DNA from: Lachnospiraceae bacterium
Lineage (GTDB): Bacteria; Bacillota_A; Clostridia; Lachnospirales; Lachnospiraceae
Assembly: GCA_024689605.1 (NCBI GenBank)
Contig: JAILDD010000053.1
Span: forward strand, 1 to 26,032
Length of the DNA: 26,032 bases
Direction of reading: 5' to 3'
The notes under the pieces are model-generated. The model was not told where the DNA came from. It saw nothing but the letters and a program-made list of their open reading frames with translations, and ran no database searches. This document shows, one piece after another, positions 9,053 to 16,073 of the stretch. Both the position numbers and the translations under genes were made by a program. The stretch's first letter is position 1, and the number at the start of each line of letters is the position of its first letter.

Positions 9053-9106
9053 ACGTCCTCTTTTCTATCAGTACATCTAAACTTCACACGGACTATATTT
9101 TAATTC

Positions 9107-9589
9107 CTATTCCTCATCATCAGACGCCGTATCCAGCAGGTCACCCTCTACAAGCTCCACATAAAGTTTCCCGTCCAAATGGTCAAGTTCATGGCATATC
9201 GCCCTTGCAAGAAGCTCTGTTCCTTCTACCTCAATTTCATCCATATTGCGGTCCAGCGCCCTGCATACTACATGCATAGGCCTTGTGACTGTCCCGGTCT
9301 TGCCGGGAACTGAAAGACAGCCCTCATATCCGGTCTGTACACCGTCCTTTTCAATGATGACGGGATTGATCAGGCACAAAGGCTCGCCTTCTTCCCCGCC
9401 GACATCAATGACCACGATGCGCTTTAAGACCCCCACCTGGGGGGCGGCCAGGCCTACGCCATTGGCATCATACATAGTCTCAAACATGTCATCGATAAGC
9501 TCTGAAATGTGCGGTGTCATCTCCCTGACCGGCCTGCACTCCTTTGTGAGAACATCATCTCCCATTTCCCTTATCTGTCTTACTGCCAT
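9107..9589 (-). CDS. def: Peptide deformylase
   Basis: This enzyme removes the N-formyl group from nascent proteins using a bound metal. All three family motifs are present: GVGLAAPQ (44-51), EGCLS (89-93, ligand C91) and HELDH (133-137, ligands H133 and H137, catalytic E134). The start is ATG at 9589, giving MAVRQIREMGDD, preceded by GGAAGGAGTAGT. The frame stays open for 33 more codons upstream, but those codons run through structured repeats and do not resemble deformylase. The ribosome-binding site lies in one copy of a duplicated hairpin repeat (9594-9619). The acidic C-terminal tail (ASDDEE) is common in the family. Confidence 0.95.
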   Translation of the reverse strand: MAVRQIREMGDDVLTKECRPVREMTPHISELIDDMFETMYDANGVGLAAPQVGVLKRIVVIDVGGEEGEPLCLINPVIIEKDGVQTGYEGCLSVPGKTGTVTRPMHVVCRALDRNMDEIEVEGTELLARAICHELDHLDGKLYVELVEGDLLDTASDDEE

Positions 9590-9593
9590 ACTA

Positions 9594-9758
9594 CTCCTTC
9601 CTGCCGCTTTAGCGGCTTCGCGAAGAGAATTTGCGAATGCGAATTCTCTGATGCGATCCAGAACCTTGTTGCCGTCTTGCGGCAGCAAGGTTCAGCTGAA
9701 AGAAATACCATCGGGTATTTCTTTCAGCCTCTCTCCTTCCTGCCGCTTTAGCGGCTTC
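9594..9758. repeat. Hairpin array flanked by a 26-bp direct repeat
   Basis: The priA-def gap is almost wholly composed of inverted repeats. An exact 26-bp direct repeat, starting CTCCTTCCTGCCGC, lies at 9594-9619 and again at 9733-9758. Each copy contains GCCGC-TTTA-GCGGC (9603-9616 and 9742-9755). Between them are AGAGAATT...AATTCTCT (9624-9649), a 13-bp stem with one G-U pair (9662-9674 with 9680-9692), and a perfect 15-bp stem with a 4-base loop (9695-9709 with 9714-9728). Read on the transcript strand, each direct repeat ends in GGAAGGAG, and the def-proximal copy supplies the def ribosome-binding site. No U-tract follows any stem, so these are not intrinsic terminators. Confidence 0.85.
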
Positions 9759-9761
9759 CCT

Positions 9762-12077
9762 CTAAAACATTCCTACGGGATCAAGGTCGAACTGCATGGA
9801 AACATCCGGATCTCCCGGTGTCGCAAAATGCTTTTCCTGGGCACTTTCTGCCATATCCTTTAATCCCGTAAGCAGATTTACATCTTCATGCTTAAAATAA
9901 AGCCCGACACGGTATATGTCTTTTATCCTGCTGATGGCCGCCGGCGCAGGTCCTATCACCTGCAGGTTGGCTGCTGCATCTGTCCCGCCTCCATTTTCCT
10001 GCTGCCCCTTTTCCTTATCAGCAGCATATCTGCCGTAAAACGATCTTGCCCCCTCTGCCATTTCATGAGCCCTTGCCATGCAGTCCTCCTGTTTCTTTCC
10101 GAAGAACTGCATCACCAGTATATGGCATACCGGCGGATAATCCGCCAGTTCCCTGTAAGCTATCTCCTGCTCATAGAAGCCCTCGTAATCATGGGTAGCT
10201 GCACATTTCAGTGCAAAATGCTCCGGATCATAGCTCTGTATGAAGACCTCGCCTTTCCTGGCACCCCTTCCGGCTCTTCCCGCCGCCTGGGCTATCAGCT
10301 CAAAGGTACGCTCTGCTGCATGATAGTCGGCTGCATGCAGGGACATATCCGCAGCCAGTGCCCCCACAAGGGTCACATTCGGGAAGTCATGTCCCTTTAC
10401 TATCATCTGAGTGCCTATGAGTATCTGTGCCTCACCGTTCGCAAAGGCAGAAAGGATTTTTTCATAATCCTCTTTCTTCTTTGTGGTATCGGCATCCATC
10501 CTGAGTATACCTACTCCCGGATACATCTCCCTAAGGCCCTTCTCCACAGCTTCAGTCCCTACCCTGAAGCCCGCTATGCTGCGCATTCCGCACTTAGGGC
10601 ACACCGTGGGCATGCCTTCCGTATGGCCGCAGTAGTGACATACAAGCCGGCCGTTTAAATGCTGCGTCATTGACACATCGCAATGAGGACATTTTACTAC
10701 ATATCCGCAGGATCTGCACGAGATAAAGCCAGCAACACCCCGGCGGTTCACAAAAAGCATGCTCTGCTCACCGGCCGCGTTCCTTTTGGAAATTGCATCT
10801 GCAAGGACCCTTGATAAGAAGCTTTTGTTCCCGGCTTTCAGCTCAGCGCGCATATCCACTATATGAGAGGTCGGAAGCCTTCCCTCACCTGCACGGGTGT
10901 CCATCTTAAAGAGGGCATACTCGCCGTTTTTTGCTTTATAATAACTGTTAAGGGACGGCGTAGCCGACCCCATCACAAGGGCAGCACCTTCCCTTTTTGC
11001 AAGGTATTCTGCCACTTCCACCGCATGGTACTTCGGCATCTTTTCGCTCTTATAGCTTGTCTCATGCTCTTCATCTATGATGATCATCCCAAGGTTTTCA
11101 AAAGGCGTAAAAAGTGCCGACCTGGGGCCTATCATTATGTCAAGTTTACCGGCTGCGGCACGTTCATACTGGTCGTAACGTTCCCCCTCCGACAGCCTGG
11201 AATGGATCACGGATACCCTGTCGCCGAACCGCCCATAGAAGCGCATCAGTGTCTGGAAAGTAAGGGCAATCTCCGGAATGAGTACTATGGCCTGCCTGCC
11301 GTTTTTTATGGTATCCGCAATTAGTTCCATATAGACTTCAGTCTTTCCGGAACCAGTCACCCCGCGTATAAGACAGGGTCTCGGATTTTCCGAAGCAATC
11401 TCATCACGTATCCCGTTGACTACCGCTTTCTGCAGGTCATTAAGCTCTACGATTCCCTTTGCATTCATGCCCGAGCCCATACGGTCAGACATGGGATTCC
11501 TGTACTCCCTGGTCTTTTCTATACGGATAAAACCTTTATTTTCAAGTGTCTTCAATACTGACGAAGACACTCCCAGCTTGTCCGTAATCATGGCCTGGGG
11601 AATTTCCTTTGCTTCGAGAAGGGCATTGAGAATACGTATCCTTGATATGTATCTCACCGGATCCAGCTTCTTTATCTCTATAAGGATCTCATCCGGTGCG
11701 GCATTCCTGCACACTGTACTGTACTCTGCGCTCTTTATCTTCTTTTTTACCGGAAGCACTGTACGCAGGGCATTTATCATGGTGGAACCGTACCTTTTCC
11801 TTATCCAGGCCGCTGTCGTAAGTACCCTGCCCTTTGCGCTGACTGCAGTTTTATTTATGCAGATGATGCTCTTTATCCGTTCCACGTCAAAATTCGGGGC
11901 ATCCGAAAAACCTATGACATAGCCTTTCCGCCTGCTGTCCCCCCTGCCGAAAGGGATGGTCACTTCCATCCCTTCCTGCAGCTCCCCTGCCAGTTCCTCC
12001 GGCACAAGATACTGAAATGCCCTGTCCAGCTTTTCCGTGGAAATATCGATTATTATGTCAGCATACAGTCTGCCCAT
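9762..12077 (-). CDS. priA: Primosomal protein N' (replication restart helicase)
   Basis: PriA is a superfamily 2 DNA helicase that rebuilds replication forks and loads the primosome. The 771-residue protein has an N-terminal 3'-DNA-binding domain (about 1-105), a winged-helix-like part, Walker A GVTGSGKT (239-246) and DEEH (335-338). Eight zinc-binding cysteines in four pairs (C454/457, 463/466, 480/483, 493/496) lie within the helicase core, as expected. The start ATG at 12077 is seven bases after the murE stop and follows GAAGGATTT. An alternative start at 12125 would overlap murE and add 16 unlikely residues. It heads the conserved priA-def-fmt group. Confidence 0.95.
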   Translation of the reverse strand: MGRLYADIIIDISTEKLDRAFQYLVPEELAGELQEGMEVTIPFGRGDSRRKGYVIGFSDAPNFDVERIKSIICINKTAVSAKGRVLTTAAWIRKRYGSTMINALRTVLPVKKKIKSAEYSTVCRNAAPDEILIEIKKLDPVRYISRIRILNALLEAKEIPQAMITDKLGVSSSVLKTLENKGFIRIEKTREYRNPMSDRMGSGMNAKGIVELNDLQKAVVNGIRDEIASENPRPCLIRGVTGSGKTEVYMELIADTIKNGRQAIVLIPEIALTFQTLMRFYGRFGDRVSVIHSRLSEGERYDQYERAAAGKLDIMIGPRSALFTPFENLGMIIIDEEHETSYKSEKMPKYHAVEVAEYLAKREGAALVMGSATPSLNSYYKAKNGEYALFKMDTRAGEGRLPTSHIVDMRAELKAGNKSFLSRVLADAISKRNAAGEQSMLFVNRRGVAGFISCRSCGYVVKCPHCDVSMTQHLNGRLVCHYCGHTEGMPTVCPKCGMRSIAGFRVGTEAVEKGLREMYPGVGILRMDADTTKKKEDYEKILSAFANGEAQILIGTQMIVKGHDFPNVTLVGALAADMSLHAADYHAAERTFELIAQAAGRAGRGARKGEVFIQSYDPEHFALKCAATHDYEGFYEQEIAYRELADYPPVCHILVMQFFGKKQEDCMARAHEMAEGARSFYGRYAADKEKGQQENGGGTDAAANLQVIGPAPAAISRIKDIYRVGLYFKHEDVNLLTGLKDMAESAQEKHFATPGDPDVSMQFDLDPVGMF

Positions 12078-12084
12078 AAATCCT

Positions 12085-13593
12085 TCACTTGCCCCTCTCG
12101 GCAAGAACCTGTGCCACAAGCTCACGCTCGTCCATGTGGTGCTTTACACCCTTTATCTCCTGATAGTCCTCATGGCCCTTTCCGGCCAGCACTATCACAT
12201 CTCCGGGCCTTGCATTGTCTATGGCATAGGCTATAGCTTCCTTCCTGTCCGGAACGATCACGTATTCACCGTCGGTTTTCTTTATGCCGGTCTCTATGTC
12301 TGCGATAATATCCAGGGGCTCTTCATTCCTGGGATTGTCGGAAGTAATAATGGTAAGGTCGGAAAGTTTTCCGGATACCTCCCCCATTTCGAAACGCCTC
12401 TCCCTTGACCGGTTTCCGCCGCAGCCAAAAAGGGTCACCAGACGTCCCGGCTCGTATTCGTGAAGCGTCACTAAAAGTGAATTCAGTGCCATGGCATTAT
12501 GGGCATAGTCTATCATCAGGGTATATTCGTCCGAAACGTCCAGCATCTCGATACGCCCCTTTACCTTTACGTTCCTGAGACCCTTGATGATGGCCTCGTT
12601 GTCCACATTGAAATGGACGCAGACAGCGATGGCTGTAAGGGCATTGTACACGGAAAAGCTGCCGGGCATGTCTATGAAGGCATCCAGCTCTGCCATTCCC
12701 ATGGTTTTGAAACTTACACCCAGCATGCCGCCTGCATTAACAAGACCTGCATCATAGGCTGTAAGGTCATAGGACATGTCAGCCCCCGAGTTACTCCTGC
12801 CGAAGGTTTCCACGCTGCAGGTGCAGCCCTCGGATATGTTTTCGAAATAAGGGTCGTCAGCATTGAATATGCCCACACGGCAGGCTGAAAAAAGCTTTTT
12901 CTTGCAGCTTAAGTAGTCATCAAAATCCTTATGCTCATTAGGCCCTATATGGTCAGGGCTTAAGTTTGTAAATATGCCGTAATCAAAGGTAAATCCTGCT
13001 ACACGGTTCATCATGAGTCCCTGGGACGAAACTTCCATTACCACAGCCTTGCAGCCGTTACGCACCATCTCGTCAAAGTATTCCTGGATAAGGTATGACT
13101 CCGGGGTGGTATTCAGCGCGGGAATGACTCTTGACCCCGTATTTATCTCTATGGTCCCTATAAGGCCTGTCTTTATACCCGCATTCTCAAGGATCTCCCT
13201 TACCAGGCAGGTGGATGTGGTCTTGCCCTTGGTGCCGGTTATGCCGATGGTCTTAAGCTTTTCTGCCGGATGCCCGAACCATGCCGCTGAAAGAAATCCC
13301 AGCGCCCTTCTTGTATCCTCCGTATATACCATTACAGTACTGCCGGTATCGGCATCGTTTTTATACTCAGCCGCAAATTCATTTGAATCCTCAGCGATAA
13401 CTGCGGCCGCACCTTTTTCAACAGCTTCCTTGATCTTGCTGTGTCCGTCAAAAGCAGCGCCCTTTATGCAGACAAAGGCACAGCCCTTCTCTATCTTTCT
13501 GGAATCATATACCAGTGCCGTAACCTCCGTTTCGGCATTGCCTGATATACTGTATTCTAAACCTGTCAAAAGTTCCTTAAGTGTTCTGCCCAT
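12085..13593 (-). CDS. murE: UDP-MurNAc-L-Ala-D-Glu ligase MurE, probably meso-DAP-adding
   Basis: This cytoplasmic Mur ligase adds the third amino acid of the peptidoglycan stem peptide, using ATP. The P-loop GTKGKTT (120-126) and the lysine cluster at about 231-233, where the carbamylated lysine is expected, are visible. The specificity motif reads DNPR (419-422), which in characterised MurE enzymes marks meso-diaminopimelate ligases rather than lysine ligases. At 502 residues the length is normal. The ATG is preceded by AAAGGAGAGAAAAATCCT. It appears to be the first gene of the housekeeping operon. A weak promoter match (TTGCTG, 17 bases, TATATG at 13648-13676) overlaps the end of the upstream Rpn gene. 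Confidence 0.95.
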   Translation of the reverse strand: MGRTLKELLTGLEYSISGNAETEVTALVYDSRKIEKGCAFVCIKGAAFDGHSKIKEAVEKGAAAVIAEDSNEFAAEYKNDADTGSTVMVYTEDTRRALGFLSAAWFGHPAEKLKTIGITGTKGKTTSTCLVREILENAGIKTGLIGTIEINTGSRVIPALNTTPESYLIQEYFDEMVRNGCKAVVMEVSSQGLMMNRVAGFTFDYGIFTNLSPDHIGPNEHKDFDDYLSCKKKLFSACRVGIFNADDPYFENISEGCTCSVETFGRSNSGADMSYDLTAYDAGLVNAGGMLGVSFKTMGMAELDAFIDMPGSFSVYNALTAIAVCVHFNVDNEAIIKGLRNVKVKGRIEMLDVSDEYTLMIDYAHNAMALNSLLVTLHEYEPGRLVTLFGCGGNRSRERRFEMGEVSGKLSDLTIITSDNPRNEEPLDIIADIETGIKKTDGEYVIVPDRKEAIAYAIDNARPGDVIVLAGKGHEDYQEIKGVKHHMDERELVAQVLAERGK

Positions 13594-13655
13594 AGGATTT
13601 TTCTCTCCTTTGTGTATTGGTTTTTACCCTCTGGAAAAAAGCCGCTGCATATAGT

Positions 13656-14501
13656 TTAATCCTTAGAAACCAGCAATCCACGCTCCACTGCCTTCACCTG
13701 TTCTATGGAATATCCACAGAAATCAACGATTTCATCGACAGTTCTGCCACGCTTCAACATATCTGCTATGCTTTTTTCTATGCCTTCTTTTATACCTTCT
13801 TCACGTCCGTCTTCAAATCCTTCATCTCTCGCATCCTGTATCACAACCCATTCTTTCATATACTGAGTCCTCCAGATTTCATTCATGTGTGCCTTTGCTA
13901 CAGCAGAATTCAATTTCTCAGTCAGTTCATCACTCGCATTCCCGGTACCAATAAACACATACAAGTTCCTGATACTTGACGGAATATCCTTTCCCTCATA
14001 TTTACAATTATAGAACACTTTTTCCGTTCCGTCATTAAGACATATTTCCGGATTTTCATCACACCTTTCACGGAATGTATATCTGCTCAGCCCAAGTTTA
14101 AACGGATCAAACGTACAGATGAAGATTACCCTGCTCTCCGGAAGAAGCTTATACGAATAATTCTTATCCATGAAGTCGATATCTATCGCCCCCTGATAAA
14201 ACCTGCTCCGCTTAGGAAGCTGATGCTGTTCAATAGTTTTATGGTTCAGATTTTCCATCTCAGCATCATATACCCGGCCGTCACTGTCCTCATTGTATAC
14301 GTCCAAACGGATAGGCTTTCCGTCTGATGTATACCTGAACTCACGCTGTGTCTGTACCTCGGTCAGTTCACCTACCGGCTGCTGAAGCAGGCACTCCAGC
14401 ACTTCACGGCAGAGCTCCTTATCCTCCATCACCTTGCCGAACATGAAGTCGTCACTGAACTTAAGTTCCTCATAACTCTTTGCGGTCTTTGTTTTACCCA
14501 T
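13656..14501 (-). CDS. Rpn family recombination-promoting nuclease/putative transposase (PD-(D/E)XK)
   Basis: The 281-residue protein resembles the Rpn/PDDEXK_2 family, often annotated as putative transposases. E. coli members of that family are DNA nucleases that promote RecA-independent recombination. The opening FSDDFMFGKVM (15-25) is typical. The likely catalytic residues are D67 in IRLDVYNED and E81-x-E83 in YDAEMEN, where many relatives have Q at the last position. The tail has EDGREEGIKEG (230-240) and then a helix-turn-helix-like segment, RTVDEIVDFCGYSIEQVKAV (253-272), shared with the next gene. The start ATG at 14501 follows AAAGGAGAGAAAAAT. The cellular role here is unknown. Confidence 0.8.
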   Translation of the reverse strand: MGKTKTAKSYEELKFSDDFMFGKVMEDKELCREVLECLLQQPVGELTEVQTQREFRYTSDGKPIRLDVYNEDSDGRVYDAEMENLNHKTIEQHQLPKRSRFYQGAIDIDFMDKNYSYKLLPESRVIFICTFDPFKLGLSRYTFRERCDENPEICLNDGTEKVFYNCKYEGKDIPSSIRNLYVFIGTGNASDELTEKLNSAVAKAHMNEIWRTQYMKEWVVIQDARDEGFEDGREEGIKEGIEKSIADMLKRGRTVDEIVDFCGYSIEQVKAVERGLLVSKD

Positions 14502-14581
14502 ATTTTTCTCTCCTTTGCATAATTGCTGGCAGAGATCATATGGTAAAAAGATCACACTAAATCCCTGCCGGTTTTCTTGGA

Positions 14582-14609
14582 ATCATAAGCAGGAATTTCA
14601 GAATTACAA
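14582..14609 (-). promoter_or_regulatory. Candidate promoter for the first Rpn-like gene
   Basis: On the minus strand, TTGTAA (14604-14609) and TATGAT (14582-14587) are separated by 16 bases and lie about 80 bases upstream of the Rpn ATG at 14501. It lies just after the terminator of the preceding gene, where a new promoter is needed. Confidence 0.45.
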
Positions 14610-14639
14610 GAATGAGCCGACGCTCTTAAGAAATTTACA

Positions 14640-14686
14640 ATAATAGAAAAACTGCTTATGCGTGGATTATATCACGCACAAGCAGT
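14640..14686 (-). terminator. Intrinsic terminator after the second Rpn-like gene
   Basis: On the minus strand, a 14-bp stem (ACTGCTTGTGCGTG with CACGCATAAGCAGT, one G-U pair) and an 8-base loop are followed by TTTTTCTATT. It lies about 40 bases after the stop of the gene ending at 14725, so the two Rpn-like genes are probably separate transcripts. Confidence 0.85.
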
Positions 14687-14724
14687 CCGTACAATTCTGT
14701 TCTGCAAACCGGCTTACATAATGC

Positions 14725-15600
14725 TTAATCCGCAGAAACCAGCAGTTTCTTCTCTACTGCGATCACCTGCTCGCAGGGAAGATTGCAGAATTCGGCAATT
14801 TCATCAACTGTCTTGCCCCTTCTTAACATATCAACGATCATCTCTTCACGTCCTTCTTCGCGTCCTTCTTCACGTCCTTCTTCCCTGAACATCTGCATTG
14901 TTTCGGCTTCGTTGTATTCTGTAAGGCACATATTTTTTACCTCCGCCCTGTTTCCAATGAGGAACTCCCTTATACAGAAATTCTCCGGCATTTCATCAAG
15001 GGTACAGTCCACTGCGTCTTCCAAAGACATTTTCCCCTGATACTTCTTATTTCGTACTCTGTCCACAAACCACGAGTATTCCTTAAGCGGCTTGCAGCTT
15101 TCCAACAATTCTTTATTATTTTCCAGATTGATATTGATCAGCCTGACTTTTACTTCAACATCCGCCAGCTCCGCGTTCTCCGAAAACGAATCGCTCAGCC
15201 TCAGTATCCTGTCCGGCACATCTTCTATTCCATTATAGAATGTTACCAGCTTCGGCACCGGAAGCTTAATCTGTCTGTTTCCATAAAGATTCTGCCTGGT
15301 AACGTTAATATACTTGTCATACAGACGTCCAAGATAAATCAGCTGTCTTACCGGCATGTTCGGATTGAATGTACTCTGTTGTTCGTACAGACTCATAAAT
15401 TCAGTAATGATAAATGAAACATCATTACGCATGCCCATATAGACTGCATCTGACATGGTCGTAATCTCTATCGCAGTCTCGTCCGTATAGTCTGTGCCGT
15501 TTACCGCATTGTACAGCGACAGTGTCCACTTCCTGTTTTCTTCTCTGCCGAAGATAAATACAAAAAGTCGATCCTTGTACTCCCTGTTAATTTTGCTCAT
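14725..15600 (-). CDS. Rpn-like PD-(D/E)XK nuclease family protein
   Basis: This 291-residue protein belongs to a family common in Lachnospiraceae, usually annotated as hypothetical or Rpn-like. It opens with MSKINREYKDRLFVFIFG. The likely nuclease core is D60 in RNDVSFII and E73-x-Q75 in LYEQQSTFNPNMP. A REEG-type tandem repeat (about 239-250) precedes a C-terminal segment, KTVDEIAEFCNLPCEQVIAVE (residues about 263-283), closely matching the end of the adjacent Rpn-like protein. The ribosome-binding site GGGAGA is near the ATG. Its promoter candidate lies at 15702-15730. Nuclease activity is inferred from motif similarity only. Confidence 0.7.
   Translation of the reverse strand: MSKINREYKDRLFVFIFGREENRKWTLSLYNAVNGTDYTDETAIEITTMSDAVYMGMRNDVSFIITEFMSLYEQQSTFNPNMPVRQLIYLGRLYDKYINVTRQNLYGNRQIKLPVPKLVTFYNGIEDVPDRILRLSDSFSENAELADVEVKVRLININLENNKELLESCKPLKEYSWFVDRVRNKKYQGKMSLEDAVDCTLDEMPENFCIREFLIGNRAEVKNMCLTEYNEAETMQMFREEGREEGREEGREEMIVDMLRRGKTVDEIAEFCNLPCEQVIAVEKKLLVSAD
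14844..14879 (-). repeat. In-frame 12-bp tandem repeat encoding GREE units
   Basis: Three 12-bp units (14844-14855, 14856-14867, 14868-14879) differ at one base and encode consecutive REEG residues in the Rpn-like protein. A partial fourth unit follows. The repeat length keeps the frame, so copy-number change would only lengthen or shorten the charged linker. The neighbouring Rpn-like gene has a decayed counterpart. Confidence 0.85.
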
Positions 15601-15701
15601 TCATTTCTCCCTTCATTATAAATACCATAGTTAACCACTTCAACTGCAATTTCTTGGAAAAAAGTGGCGAATGCCGTAGATATTTCCAGAAATGTAATGT
15701 T

Positions 15702-15730
15702 AATATATCACAGCAACAAAGAAATGTAAA
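15702..15730 (-). promoter_or_regulatory. Candidate promoter for the second Rpn-like gene
   Basis: On the minus strand, TTTACA (15725-15730) and TATATT (15702-15707) are 17 bases apart, and a TG precedes the -10 (extended -10). This would give a leader of about 95 bases before the ATG at 15600. Confidence 0.5.
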
Positions 15731-15773
15731 TAACCCGTCCGGCGAAGCCGGGATATACCTCTGTGTCCCCTTG

Positions 15774-15809
15774 AAAAAAAAAAAGAAGCCGTCACTCTGT
15801 GACAGCTTC
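15774..15809 (-). terminator. Strong intrinsic terminator
   Basis: On the minus strand, an 11-bp stem (GAAGCTGTCAC with GTGACGGCTTC, one G-U pair) and a 3-base loop are followed by eleven T residues. It lies about 265 bases after the acyltransferase-like gene, an unusually long gap if that gene is its only target. Confidence 0.88.
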
Positions 15810-16073
15810 CTTTATGAGGGGGGAGATAGTAATGTTATTCACTATCTATGATGTATATTAACTCGTAAATATGTATAAATTATGAACAAACTGTAAACTG
15901 TTGTGTATTTTAATCGGTACATTTCTGTTTTTTTGTCTGTTTACCTTTAATAAAATATACTTTTAAACAAGTTATAAACAAGAAGTGTATATTATTTGTA
16001 AGTATATTGTATTTCTTTAACAGATCCGTGATCAAAACTGGCCTGACAACAGACAAATACCGGGAAAACAGTA

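Larger units (their letters stand above)
15601..16073. other. 473-bp gene-free AT-rich intergenic region
   Basis: No convincing gene is present. It holds the promoter of the second Rpn-like gene (15702-15730), a CCGGC-TTC-GCCGG hairpin near 15738, a strong terminator (15774-15809) and a very AT-rich stretch (about 15835-16025). On the plus strand, GGGGGG (15818-15823) lies before an ATG at 15832 that opens a 9-codon frame ending at 15861. A GATAGT...ACTATC dyad overlaps that start. A plus-strand promoter match (TTGTCT, 17 bases, TATACT; 15933-15961) is also present but may be chance in AT-rich DNA. A short RNA is possible but not shown. Confidence 0.6.

Noticed and set aside
8256..9080. 274-codon open frame on the plus strand across fmt
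   Set aside because: It is antisense to a clearly conserved gene, rich in Ser/Pro/Thr typical of a reversed frame, and has no recognisable domain or promoter.
9107..9688. Longer def reading frame beginning at TTG 9688
   Set aside because: The extra 33 codons run through hairpin repeats, do not resemble deformylase, and the ATG at 9589 has an excellent ribosome-binding site.
9594..9758. CRISPR-like array in the priA-def gap
   Set aside because: There are only two copies of the direct repeat, the sequence between them is itself palindromic rather than unique spacer, and no cas gene is present.
15607..15637. TTGAAG/TATAAT promoter match right before the second Rpn-like gene
   Set aside because: The spacing is good, but the transcript would start within about 8 bases of the ATG and lose the ribosome-binding site. 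The match at 15702-15730 is more sensible.
15654..15851. 65-codon plus-strand frame in the intergenic region
   Set aside because: It starts at TTG without a ribosome-binding site, crosses a poly-A run and terminator stem, and has a low-complexity KKKKK stretch.
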